DNA from: Crambe crambe
Lineage: Eukaryota > Porifera > Demospongiae > Poecilosclerida > Crambeidae
Length of the DNA stretch: 64,000 nucleotides
Assembly (NCBI GenBank): GCA_963924555.1
Contig: OZ004581.1
Location: 930,001 to 994,000 of the forward strand
Direction: 5' to 3'
Below are positions 24,323 through 36,149 of the stretch, piece after piece. Every line of letters starts with the position of its first letter. Position 1 is the stretch's first letter. The notes under the pieces were generated by a model. That model was not told where the DNA came from and did no database searches. It was given only the letters and a program-made list of their open reading frames with translations. The translations under genes were made by a program, and so were the position numbers.

Positions 24323-24777
24323 CGAAAATTTTCTAAGTGCCCACTGTGCCGTAAAAATAGTCTTGTTCGCAAAGTACACGGCGCCGTAAGAATAGCCACT
24401 GCGGATAAAAAATGTCTGAGCATTATAGAGTCTCCTGGACAGAATGTATAGCAGTTATATTTTGTCCGAGCAAAATATAACTGCTTACATGTGCCGGATG
24501 AAATTGCAATAGGTCTGGACAAAAAATAATTGGGGGATAAAATATGGCAAGAGGGGACCAAATATTGCAACCAGATTTGGTCCATGAGGACAAAATATGG
24601 CTGCCATATTTTGTCCGGCTACAATCCGCCGGCTACAATTAGCAGCTCACCTTTCTTATGCTTCCCGAAGCTGTTAGCGAGACAACCAACTTAGTGTGCT
24701 TACGATGGTTTGCGATCCTATTTTATGCACCCTGTGCGCATTCGGGGTACAACGAAACGGACTGTCACGAAAAATTT

Positions 24778-26163
24778 GGACCGGTGTCACGTAAATTTAG
24801 GGACCCCATAAATTTGGGGACCCCCGACCCCAAAATTATCGTAAAATCAGGGTCCCCCCTGTAAAATTAGGGACCCCATGCATGCATGCTCACCGCGCGC
24901 ATGCGTATGCCAGCTTTGAAGGTTTTTAAAAAGGGTGACAAATATGCTGAAGGAGGCTGATCTGCACTGGTGGGCTAACTGGGGCATAGCTAATAGTTAT
25001 AAACTCAAATAAAGCAATAATATTAAACAACAGTTGCATGCTAGCCTTGTTTTATAATAATTATTATAATGTAGCTAGCTATGAGCCCTTAGGCTTATAT
25101 TGATCATCCATGGAGAGAGAGAGAGGGAGAGAGAGGGGGGGAGGGAGGGAGGGAGGGAACCCTTCAATAAAGTCATGAGACCCTGGTGCATTAACAATCC
25201 ATGAATTGGTGCACAACTAACATTTCCATAGCCTATGAGGGTAGAGTTATAGCCATGTGTAGGGCGTTTATGTCTATAGGCGATTTATATGACTGTATTC
25301 GAGTAGGTAAGGCAAATTCTTGAGCTAAATCCAAGGTTGAAGATCATGCTGCAACTATTCATGATGATAGCCGCACTGAATCAATGATCTAGTCTGTAAA
25401 AAATATTATTGGCCTGGTTATATATTTCAACCTAGCTATGTAGCTATAATAGCTATCATGGCTAAGCAATTCATTTGTATTGAAGTTTTCCACAGGTTGG
25501 AACATATCAAAGTAAACTCATGAATAATTTTATTGTAGAAAGAATGATCTTGTTTATAAGCCTGTTTAATATTGGAAGAAGGGTTTGATGAGGACAAAAC
25601 TGCCTTATACTACAAGGCAAGTGGCTTACTGATGCAGCTGGTACTGAGTTTCTCAGGGAAAGTTTCCAAATATGAAAGGATTACAGCCCACTTCACTTGC
25701 AGTGCAGTGGATTTGACATTCAGAGAAGGGACTGCCTGAATGTGCATGGCTCTCACTGAATAACTATAGCTAGCTGGTGATAGTTCTCCTGAGGACTGTC
25801 AGCGTATATGATAGCCTTCCTAATCGGTGTGCCCATGTACCACCAGATTTCTGGAAGAACAAAAAATAAATTTTGGTATTGTAATTATATGCTATAGCTG
25901 CAGATAAAAAATCATTAATATCAATATCTTGTCCATATCAGGGGGTCCCCAAAATTATTGAGGGATCCCCATATTTATGATTAATTTGGGCATGGGGATC
26001 CCCAAAATAACTTTAAAATGGCCATAATTAGGGGGTCCCTAAAATTCTTGAGGGATCCCCATATTTATGATAAATTTGGGGATGGGGGTCCCCAAAATTA
26101 CAAAAAAATGGGGATGGGGGTCCCCATTTTGTGGGGGTCCCCATTTTTACTTGACACCGGTCC
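24778..26163 (+). mobile_element. 1.38-kb element, left copy of an inverted pair
   Basis: Starts ggaccggtgtcacgtaaatt and ends tttttacttgacaccggtcc, giving a terminal inverted repeat with core ACCGGTGTCA. Subterminal regions are packed with ggggtcccc-type repeats in both directions. The body holds a (ga/gggag)n tract at 25110-25160. No transposase is seen. Its near-identical partner in opposite orientation is 28718-30097. Confidence 0.8.
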
Positions 26164-26975
26164 AGTTTTGCCGCCGAAATCCTGGCAGGTCCATTTTTGG
26201 CAGGGGGAAAAAGTGGACCCGGTCCAGTTTCCTGCCGAAATCCAGGAAGGTCCAATTTTGGCAGGGGAAAAAAGTGGACCCGGTCCAGTTTCGCTGCCGA
26301 AATCCTGGCAGGTCCATTTTTGGCAGGGGAAAAAAGTGGACCCGGTCCAGTTTCCTGCCGAAATCCTGGCAGGTCCATTTTTGGCAGGGGAAAAAAGTGG
26401 ACCCGGTCCAGTTTCCTGCCGAAATCCTGGCAGGTCCATTTTTGGCAGGGGAAAAAAGTGGACCCGGTCCAGTTTCCTGCCGAAATCCTGGCAGGTCCAT
26501 TTTTGGCAGGGGAAAAAAGTGGACCCGGTCCAGTTTCCTGCCGAAATCCAGGCAGGTCCATTTTTGGCAGGGGAAAAAAGTGAGTTTCCTGCCGAAGGTC
26601 CATTTTTGGCAGGGGAAAAAAGTGGATCCAGTCCAGTTTCGCTGTCGAAATCCAGGCAGGTCCATTTTTGGCGGGGGGAAAAAGTGGACCCGGTCCAGTT
26701 TCCTGCCGAAATCCAGGCAGGTCCATTTTTGGCGGGGGAAAAAAGTGGACCCGGTCCAGTTTCCTGCCGAAATCCAGGCAGGTCCATTTTTGGCGGGGGA
26801 AAAAAGTGGACCCGGTCCAGTTTCCTGTCGAAATCCAGGCAGGTCCATTTTTGGTGGGGGAAAAAAGTGGACCCGGTCCAGTTTCCTGTCGAAATCCAGG
26901 CAGGTCCATTTTTGGCAGGGGGAAAAAAGTGGACCTGGTCCAGTTTTGCTGCTGAAATTTAGGCAGGTCCAGTGG
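26164..26975. repeat. 61-bp minisatellite, about 13 units
   Basis: Units of about 61 bp with gtccagtttcctgccgaaat, ccaggcaggtccatttttgg and a ggaaaaaagtggaccc end are repeated head to tail. Every frame on both strands stays open because a stop-free unit not divisible by three is repeated. These frames are not genes. The same unit recurs at 30098-30428 beyond the right copy of the 1.38-kb element. Confidence 0.95.
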
Positions 26976-27257
26976 ACATGGCTTTGAAGATTAACCCACC
27001 CTCCTCCCAATAATTATAAGTTAATCAAGTCTATTGAAGTTTGTCAAGTTGTTTTTTCCTTGAAAGGATACCTATGTAGGAATATAACTGCATGCTATAT
27101 AAAATTCACTTGTTGACTATCTGGTTATTATTTACATGTAGGACAAGACTACTTTATATCAGATATGTTATTCATGTAATGTCACCAGGCAGCATCTCAA
27201 GTGATATTAGACTTTACTCAAGGGTCACAAATCAAGGAGTGAACATGTGATACAAGA

Positions 27258-28630
27258 TTACGTCATGAGTGAAATCACAATGATGATTACATAACAGTTA
27301 GTAATGATAAAAGTAATAATTAATGTTACTGTCACACACCCCCTCCTCCAGTTAGAGCTTGCCCCGAGCATGGCCAGATTACTAGGGTAACTCAGATTTA
27401 AGTGTACATGAATAATATCATCTTTTGAAGTGTAGACACGTTTTCCTGCAATGCCGGTTGGAGTCACCTCAACAACTCAATATAGGGTCCATGCCACAGA
27501 CGAGATAACTTCTGAAACTTCCCGGACTCTTCCTGAGGAAATCGAAATAGCACTAGACCTCCAGTCTTGAACTGCATAGGAGAACATTATTGTTCACCTT
27601 ATTATAGTACTTTTTGCAATGCTTCTGGGTTTTCTGGATTGACTGAGTATATATCTCAGTGAGTTCCTGTCGCATCGGTAGCCTGTCAGGTCAGCCCCTT
27701 CTACCTCATTAGCAGGAAGAAATGCAGCTTCAATAGGATAGCTACCATAAAGAAGGTAAGATGGCTTCTCGCCTGTTGCCTCATAGGCATCCCATGTAAA
27801 TACTTGTCCCACTGTAGTATTCAATTTCATAATTCCAAGAAGACTGCATACATTGGTCATCAGGTAGGATAGCTGATTGGGTCCCTTCTTCGATAGCGAT
27901 AGTAGACTTTCTGGAACACCACACACAGGTATGATCTCAGCACCAGTAGCTATGTCCACTATTAAACCATACAGCCTTTTGGTCAGGGATATATAGGGAA
28001 AACCCATGGTCATCAGAATGATATTTGATTTGATTATTTATTTGAAGAGAATAGCTGGGTAACTTGGTACATATGGTATCTGTACCAGAAAATCTGGTAC
28101 AGATACCATAATTATACTGTGCAGTAGATTATGTGACAGTACTTGGGAAAAGGTACCTTTTCGTGCAAAAATTCATAATTGAGTTATTGGTATCATTTTA
28201 AAGCTCTTAATCTGGAGATTTACATGGCTTTTAATTATACACCACTTTGTTCCTGAGTTATACTTAATTGAATTTTACATCTCTTGTACATTTTATATAT
28301 AGCTTGTAAACTTTACAAGTGTTTAACAGCTTTTAATGTTTTGCACGAAAAGGTACCTTTTCCCAAGTACTGTCACATATATAGTATCTATGCTGGTAGC
28401 TAGTAAGGCCATAATTAAGTAGAATCACCATGATTGCATCTAGACTCAACTTCATGCGTAGCTAGCTAAGCTAGCTATCTACAAGCATAATAAGCACCTA
28501 TGAAAAATCAGATCTTACCACGCTCTTCTTTGAAAAGAACTCCCTTTCTTACATTGAACATAGCTGCTTTCTCTCCAATAGCTCTCTTTTTGTCTTGACT
28601 ACAGTCTGGTGGGTAGCGCTGCTCAGTTAT
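27258..28630 (-). pseudogene. Ty3/gypsy-type integrase relic
   Basis: Going down the minus strand: 28630-28526 encodes a zinc-binding-region start (RYPPDCSQDKKRAIGEKA, FNVRKGVLF). 28013-27594 encodes part of the integrase core (LMTNVCSLLGIMKLNTTV, then a gap, WDAYEATGEKPSYLLYGSYP). 27580-27480 gives RFPQEESGKFQKLSRLWHGPY, the GPY/F module. 27467-27340 gives TPTGIAGKRVYTSKDDIIH. The catalytic D,D-35-E parts are largely deleted, frames shift at least twice, and a MITE (28131-28378) interrupts the gene. A gypsy-like Pol C-terminus is the best reading. Confidence 0.75.
28131..28378. mobile_element. 248-bp MITE with 40-bp perfect TIR
   Basis: The first 40 bases (atgtgacagtacttgggaaa onward to tcgtgcaaaa) are the exact reverse complement of the last 40 (ttttgcacgaaaaggtacct to gtcacat). 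It sits inside the gypsy relic. No coding capacity. The perfect TIR suggests recent activity. Confidence 0.9.
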
Positions 28631-28717
28631 GTATAAGCTGATATGCCCGGATAACTTTTGGTAAAGTCGGTCCACTTTTTTCATGGAAAAAACTGGACCG
28701 CCGGTCCAATTTTTTCC

Positions 28718-30097
28718 CCGGTGTCAAGTAAAAATGGGGACCCCCACAAAATGGGGACCCCCATCCCCATTTTTTTGTAATTTTGGGGACCCCCATCCCC
28801 AAATTTATCATAAATATGGGGATCCCTCAAGAATTTTAGGGACCCCCTAATTATGGCCATTTTAAAGTTATTTTGGGGATCCCCATGCCCAAATTAATCA
28901 TAAATATGGGGATCCCTCAATAATTTTGGGGACCCCCTGATATGGACAAGATATTGATATTAATGATTTTTTATCTGCAGCTATAGCATATAATTACAAT
29001 ACCAAAATTTATTTTTTGTTCTTCCAGAAATCTGGTGGTACATGGGCACACCGATTAGGAAGGCTATCATATACGCTGACAGTCCTCAGGAGAACTATCA
29101 CCAGCTAGCTATAGTTATTCAGTGAGAGCCATGCACATTCAGGCAGTCCCTTCTCTGAATGTCAAATCCACTGCACTGCAAGTGAAGTGGGCTGTAATCC
29201 TTTCATATTTGGAAACTTTCCCTGAGAAACTCAGTACCAGCTGCATCAGTAAGCCACTTGCCTTGTAGTATAAGGCAGTTTTGTCCTCATCAAACCCTTC
29301 TTCCAATATTAAACAGGCTTATAAACAAGATCATTCTTTCTACAATAAAATTATTCATGAGTTTACTTTGATATGTTCCAACCTGTGGAAAACTTCAATA
29401 CAAATGAATTGCTTAGCCATGATAGCTATTATAGCTACATAGCTAGGTTGAAATATATAACCAGGCCAATAATATTTTTTACAGACTAGATCATTGATTC
29501 AGTGCGGCTATCATCATGAATAGTTGCAGCATGATCTTCAACCTTGGATTTAGCTCAAGAATTTGCCTTACCTACTCGAATACAGTCATATAAATCGCCT
29601 ATAGACATAAACGCCCTACACATGGCTATAACTCTACCCTCATAGGCTATGGAAATGTTAGTTGTGCACCAATTCATGGATTGTTAATGCACCAGGGTCT
29701 CATGACTTTATTGAAGGGTTCCCTCCCTCCCTCCCTCCCCCCCTCTCTCTCCCTCTCTCTCTCTCCATGGATGATCAATATAAGCCTAAGGGCTCATAGC
29801 TAGCTACATTATAATAATTATTATAAAACAAGGCTAGCATGCAACTGTTGTTTAATATTATTGCTTTATTTGAGTTTATAACTATTAGCTATGCCCCAGT
29901 TAGCCCACCAGTGCAGATCAGCCTCCTTCAGCATATTTGTCACCCTTTTTAAAAACCTTCAAAGCTGGCATACGCATGCGCGCGGTGAGCATGCATGCAT
30001 GGGGTCCCTAATTTTACAGGGGGGACCCTGATTTTACGATAATTTTGGGGTCGGGGGTCCCCAAATTTATGGGGTCCCTAAATTTACGTGACACCGG
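28718..30097 (-). mobile_element. 1.38-kb element, right copy of the inverted pair
   Basis: Reverse complement of 24778-26163 over essentially its full length, including the purine/pyrimidine tract (29720-29766). Flanked on its outer side by the GGTCC minisatellite. Confidence 0.85.
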
Positions 30098-30428
30098 GTC
30101 CACTTTTTTCCCCTGCCAAAAATGGACCTGCCTGGATTTCGACAGCGAAACTGGACCGGGTCCACTTTTTTCCTCTGCCAAAAATGGACATGCTTAGACT
30201 TTGACGGTGAAACTGGACCGGGTCCACTTTTTTCCCCTGCCAAATATGGACCTGCTTAGATTTTGACGGCGAAACTGGACCGGGTCCACTTTTTTCTTGA
30301 CAATATGGACCAGGTCCACTTTTGGCAAGGCAGGTCCACTTTTGGCAGAAAAAAGTGGACCCCCCGGTCCATTTTTTTCTGCCAAAAGTGGACCGGGGGG
30401 TCCACTTTTTTCCCGGTCCACTTTTGGC
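30098..30428. repeat. Minisatellite, degenerate units outside right arm
   Basis: Reverse-orientation units of the 61-bp repeat (gggtccacttttttcccctg, aaaatggacctgcctgg), becoming shorter and more diverged toward 30430. A short block of the same type lies at 28660-28715. Confidence 0.85.
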
Positions 30429-30429
30429 A

Positions 30430-31050
30430 TGACAGTACAATCTTATTTGCTGCCTCAGAATGTGCATTACATTATATACAGTATCAATCATCCAATACAA
30501 CTGCCACAGTGACTATAACTTACAATATACTGACTCTTTAATAAAATAGACATGTTTAATTATTAATAAACAAAATTTCAGTAAAATTGTGGGCATATTA
30601 AACTCAAGTATAATGGGCATAGCAAACTAAATGGGCATCATAGCTAATACATAGGTGGAGAAACCCATAGGGCAGATAGGGCTATAGCCCTACCTGTGTG
30701 CTGAAGAAGTAGGCTAAGCCCTACCATGCATTAGATACTCTGTTAGCTATAAGTGAGTGGTCCCAAAATCTAGTAACACCAGCAGAGGGAGTGGATAATC
30801 AGCTCTCTGTTGATGCATTAAACTAGTTAAGAATTGAGAGTTATTATAGAGAATGATCAAGGTGCCGAAATGAGATAGACTGCATTTTTGACTGCAGCAT
30901 CCAAGCCCCACCAATCAAGCTCACCAATCCAGCTCTAGCCCCACCAATCAAAAGCATCTTTCTCCACCTATGCTAATAGGTATAGCATTGCTCAAAAGCA
31001 TCATAACTAGGCAAAAAAAAGAGCATTAATAGGTTCAAGCCTAGAATATG
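30430..31050. other. No gene seen
   Basis: A/T-rich. The phrase gataatcagctctctgttgatg (30794) also occurs near 11159, another shared dispersed sequence. No exon is supported. Confidence 0.3.
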
Positions 31051-31057
31051 CCTATAG

Positions 31058-31387
31058 TCAATACATGTAGCTAATAGTTAGTGAATGTTTCTCAGCAATC
31101 TTTTCATAGAGAGCATTATTTATACTCTGCACTGCCTTTGCCAGCATCTCCCAAGTTGGCTTTCCATGCTTCCTGTGATCATATTTCATCAGTAACCATT
31201 CTTTCAAGGCTTCAGAGAGGCATTTCTCAGCATCACGAGGATAATTTTCTTTGATAGTATCCCTGACAGCTATACTAAGATGTAATTTGCCAGCAAAGCG
31301 TTCCCAATTGGCAGCCAGTGACTTCACTTCAGTAAAGATTTCTTCATGATGTTCTTCATCTAATAAATTTATTAATGGCTGTATAGC
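31058..31387 (-). CDS. Death-domain terminal exon (gene M)
   Basis: The minus frame encodes PLINLLDEEHHEEIF, VKSLAANWERFAGKLHL, YPRDAEKCLSEALKEWL and KPTWEMLAKAVQSINNALYE, then a stop at 31058. The W..FA..L.L, A...W and TW..L..A...I positions follow the Death-domain pattern of six helices. An acceptor at TATACAG precedes PLIN. The upstream exons are not identified; a 1.4-kb palindromic transposon begins 260 bp upstream, so the gene may be interrupted or have long introns. This exon is not a close copy of any other Death exon in the window. Confidence 0.6.
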   Translation of the reverse strand, partial: AIQPLINLLDEEHHEEIFTEVKSLAANWERFAGKLHLSIAVRDTIKENYPRDAEKCLSEALKEWLLMKYDHRKHGKPTWEMLAKAVQSINNALYEKIAEKHSLTISYMY

Positions 31388-31641
31388 TACAACTGTAGGA
31401 GGTATCAGTATTAGTATTAAGGATTTTTTTAGCTGTGCCAGACCAAAGGTAGAAAACTATAGCTATTTCTCAAGCATAAAATTCATGTCGTGCTTTATAT
31501 GGTAGCTATGATAGTATAATTATTCCTTGGTGCTAAAGAGCCACAAGACCTTCCTGGTTTGGTTTGCATGCTCTCAAGTATCCTAATTATATGCTCTACA
31601 GAGAATTTGAATCTGGATTATACCAATCTGCCATTGCTTAG

Positions 31642-33050
31642 TTAAAGGGTAGGTTGAATGAAAAAAAATTTTTTTTTTAAATATCACCAAAACCCTTTCA
31701 AGGTAGTCTATAAACTAAATATATTACAATTTTAATTCACACTACAGCATAACACCCACAAAAAATCATTCTTTTCAGCTAGAAATCGACATTAGATATT
31801 TACTTCCTGTTGTGGGCGGGGCTTAACGATGACGCAGACGTAGGGATTCATTTGGCCACATGCTATAAATTATGGCAACAGATGGTAGTCTAGGTGACCA
31901 TAGTTCTGGAGAAAGCACTTTAGACTCAAGCTCTTGACTAGGAAGTAGTTCAGGTGACAGCTCCCTAGCACTTTCATATGCATCTTCTGAGTTTGAAGGT
32001 GCTGATGAGCCAGAAGGAGTGCATCCATTTCTCTATGAGCCTGTTACCAGTAGTGATGATGATGAAGGGAGTGATTCAAGTGATGGTGACTCACCTAGAC
32101 TTCTCAATACAGATTGGTAAGTAAACAGCAGTTCAAGTGTATTGATTTTTTTTGTTTCTCGATGTTGAAGGTGCACTTAGCTAATAATGCCTACAGCTAT
32201 AGAATGTCTCTGCTGTAGTGAAATTACAGAAATGATGAATAAAAGATCAACAGAAGAAGTAGGGTGTATTACTCTTCACCCGGGGTTTCAAAGTGTTTGC
32301 TTGAATACATGGGTTCTCCAAACCGCATGTTATAGCTATAGACAGCAGTATGGTGAAAATGCTATTGAAGGAGCTATTCAAGCAAACACTTTGAAACCCC
32401 GGGTGAAGAGTAATACACCCTACTTCTTCTGTTGATCTTTTATTCATCATTTCTGTAATTTCACTACAGCAGAGACATTCTATAGCTGTAGGTATTATCA
32501 TACAGTGATCACAAGTGCACCTTCAACATTGAGAAACAAAAAAAAATCTAACTATTCAATACACTTGAACTGTTGTTTACTTACCAATCTGTATTGAGAA
32601 GTCTAGGTGAGTCACCATCACTTGAATCACTCCTATCACTACTGGTAACAGGCTCATAGAGAAATGGATGCACTCCTTCTGGCTCATCAGCACCTTCAAA
32701 CTCAGAAGATGCATATGAAAGTGCTAGGGAGCTGTCACCTGAACTACTTCCTAGTCAAGAGCTTGAGTCTAAAGTGCTTTCTCCAGAACTATGGTCACCT
32801 AGACTACCATCTGTTGCCATAATTTTATAGCATGTGGCCAAATGAATCCCTACATCTGCGTCATCGTTAAGCCCCGCCCACAACAGGAAGTAAATGTCAA
32901 TGTCGATTTCTAGCTGAAAAGAATGATTTTTTGTGGGTGTTATGCTGTAGTGTGAATTAAAATTAATATATATTTAGTTTATAGACTACCTTGAAAGGGT
33001 TTTGGTGATATTAAAAAAAAAATTTTTTTTTCATTCAACCTACCCTTTAA
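31642..33050. mobile_element. Palindromic TTAA element, copy 1
   Basis: TTAA duplications (31642-31645, 33047-33050) flank ends agggtaggttgaatg / cattcaacctaccct. The two arms of about 670 bp are inverted copies and meet at a single-copy loop of about 70 bp (32309-32380). Each arm encodes a small acidic Ser-rich protein starting MATDGSLGDHSSGEST and ending LLNTDW, then an intron and a Cys-rich exon. In this copy both arms have TCA changed to TGA (a stop after LDSSS). TTAA targeting is known for piggyBac and Sola3 types; which group this belongs to is not clear. Confidence 0.85.
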
Positions 33051-33059
33051 ATCATTTAC

Positions 33060-36000
33060 GTACTTAATATTGGAATGCAACCTCACAGCTCCAGTTGGTG
33101 TGGTCACAAATGTATTCATAATGGGAATATACAATGCAACCTCAGCCTCACAGGCCCAGTGGGTGTGGTCACAAATGTGGAATGCACAATAAAAGAATTA
33201 TATATATTTTTTTCATCATGATTAGCTAATTGGCTAATTGCTTTTATACTGGAATCAAAATTAGGAACTGCATGGCTGGCTCCTAGTATGCAGGCTTCTG
33301 AATGTACACTTGCTAGCGACCCTAAACCTAAAACATGTCTTATTGGTGTCTTAGTGAATTCTAAGAGTGGGGGGGAAGACCATGGCCTCCCCTTTCATGC
33401 CGTCCAGCTCAATGAATATGAAGGGTCAAATCATCTCCATGAATGTCCTTAGCAAATTCATCTTCAACCTCAAAGCATGCATTGATTACATGATATGATA
33501 ACAAGAAAAGGGTACCAGTCAGTTGAGTAAACAGCTAGCTGCCCACAGCACACTATTAATCATGGTTGTGGTTGTAGCTTAGCTACAAGGGGAAAAATCA
33601 TACTTCATTACACTTCAATGTCTCACTTCAATTGCAAGGTTTGCCAAAAAAATGTCCTTCAGTAAGAAATCTGTATAGGCAGTAAAATAGGCCATTCTGG
33701 AGGTAGGCCCAAGGGCACTGGTGCCAGTGATGGTTACTGTGTGTATGCAGTAAGCCATCCACATGAGTAGCCTCATCACGCCATTTGACTTCCCTTCCTC
33801 CACCACAACATATTATCATCCCTCCACCACTACCCCCTTTACCAGTGGGATTGGTACATTTGAGGGAATAATAGGAAAGCTTCACTCATCACAATGCTTT
33901 GCATTCCCTAGTACAGTGGGATGAAGAGATGAAATCCATTGTATATAGCTAGCTGCTAGAGTGCTAGCTAGGGTGCAGATTATATAATTATTCTTACATA
34001 TTATGCTCCATCCAAAATTAATTAATAGCATTAGCAATGAGGCAGTAGATTTCAGTTTATCCAATAATATGCTCTAAAAGTCATAGTTTTCTAGTAAGTC
34101 ATAGTAAGAGTTCTGAAGCCATTTCATGTGACCATATGCCAATGGAATTGTATATGCCCATCCAGGAAGTGATTATGCCCACAAAGTGCCTATTATGCAC
34201 CTCTCTATTGATAACTACAAATGTTAGTCTCGAAGTTAAAAATATAGCTATACCTCAGTGGAACCCCGACACTCTGAAAAAGGACGAACCTCTCAACAAA
34301 GGATAATCTTTTATATAATATAACCTCCAAAAGAGGACAACCTCTCTACAAAAGATAAAAGGATAGGTCCCAAGTCACCAAGTGTGTCTATGTCCATTTG
34401 GAGGTTTCTTTTGGGGGGAAGGGAGACCTTTAAACCTACTTTGGAAAGGTGCCCTTTTTTTAAATTGAAATTTTCCTGCTTCTATTGGATGGGTTTCTGT
34501 TGGATAAGTACTTAGCTATCTGATCTGACTGAGGAAAGAGCGCTGATTATTTTTAAGAAATATATATATATATATCTCAACAAGTACCTTATAAACTCTA
34601 GCCTCCAACCTCTCTACAAAGGACAAAAGGCTGGGTCTCAAGTGTGTCAGAGGTTCTAGGTTCCTACTTCTAATAATGAAATTAAGGACACACTGGGGAC
34701 AACCTCCTTGTAGAGAGGTTGTCCGGAAGTAACAGTGAACATTTGGGACCTGGATATTCAAGAGAGTGACTCAGCTCACCTGTCATTTTTATCGCTAGCT
34801 GCTCATAGCTAAAAGCGTCATATACCGGCACACTCTATACAATTTCTTGACAAATTAAGGTGTCCATCATTTGGAGGTTCCAATCATGGATTTTTGTATA
34901 ATAGTAACAGTGACACTGATAACTGAAACCTCCAGATGAGCTAGAAATCGAATATTATCCCGTTTTTAAGTAGCTGCTTAATTGAATGTGCAATATGCAT
35001 TGATGAAATTGTCCCAAACTTCTGTCATGTGTTCTATAATGATTGAACTATCTCTATAGCAAATTTCAAGACCTAGGAATGAATATTAACAATATTGGAA
35101 TGCAACCTCACAGGCCCAGTGGCAGTGGGTGTGGTCACAAATGTATTCATAATGGGAATTCACTTGTTATTGGTCAAAGATCCAACCATATCTAGGGAAT
35201 TATATTAAACAGTACATGAATGTCCCCAAGCTCTTCATCTTACTAGCTAAGTTCAAAGCATGCATTGATTACATGATATGATAACAAGAAAAGGGCGCCA
35301 GTCAGTTGAGTAAACAGCTAGCTGCCCACAGCACACTATTAATCATGGTTGTGGTTGTAGCTACTACAAGGGGAAAAATCATACTTTATTACACTTCAAT
35401 GTCTCACTTCAATTACAAGGTTTGCCAAGAAATGTCCTTCAGTAAGAAATCTGTAGGTAGTAAAGTAGGCCATTCTGGAGGTAGGCCCAAGGGTACTGGT
35501 GCCAGTGATGGGTACTGGTGCCAGTGATGGTTACTGTGTGTATGAAGTAAATCGTTACTGTAATAGGAAAGCTTCGCTTGCCACAATGCTTTGCATTTCC
35601 CTAGTAGTACGGTGGCAACACAGGATACTGTGGTTTGGCATGAGATGAAATGCATTGTATATAGCTAGAGTGCTAACTAGGCAGGTGAGCTCATGTGACC
35701 ATATACCAATGGAATTGTATATGCCCATCCAGAGGAAGTGATTATGCCCACAAAGTGCCTATTATGCCAAAAGAATAATGCTAATAATATTATGCACCTC
35801 CCTAGTGTTAGTCTCGAAGTTAAAATATAATCCCCACCAAGAGTGTACAGTGTAACCATGACACTCTGAAAGAGGACGGACCTCTCAACAAAGGACAATC
35901 TTTTATACAATAGCTATGAAATAACCTCCAAAATACCTCTCTACAATTAAAGGGGTCCCAAGTGTGTCTATGCCTATTTGGAGGTTTCTTTTAGGGGGGA

Positions 36001-36140
36001 ACCTTTAACCTACTTTGGAAAGGTGCTGTTTTTTTTAAATTAAAATTTTCCTGCTTCACTGGATGGATTTCTGTTGGATAAGTTTATCTGACTGAGGAAA
36101 GAGCGCTGAAGGGTTTAAGAAATGTGTATTATAGCTATTT
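33060..36140. repeat. Local duplication 33.05-34.75 kb / 35.09-36.12 kb
   Basis: Landmarks shared in order are tattggaatgcaacctcaca, aaagcatgcattgattacat, gagtaaacagctagctgccc, atgtccttcagtaagaaatc and ggaggtaggcccaagggcac. Pieces of a third copy occur at 38060-38330. The frames visible here are short and inconsistent between copies, so I do not call a gene. GGAACCTC-type MITE fragments (34255-34745, 35855-36030) are mixed in. Confidence 0.7.
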
Positions 36141-36149
36141 TTAAAACCC

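Noticed and set aside
26018-27010. Long open frames on both strands (up to 314 codons) with PVQFPAEIQAGPF-like repeats
   Set aside because: They arise from a stop-free 61-bp tandem repeat read in all frames. All frames are open on both strands and no conserved domain is present.
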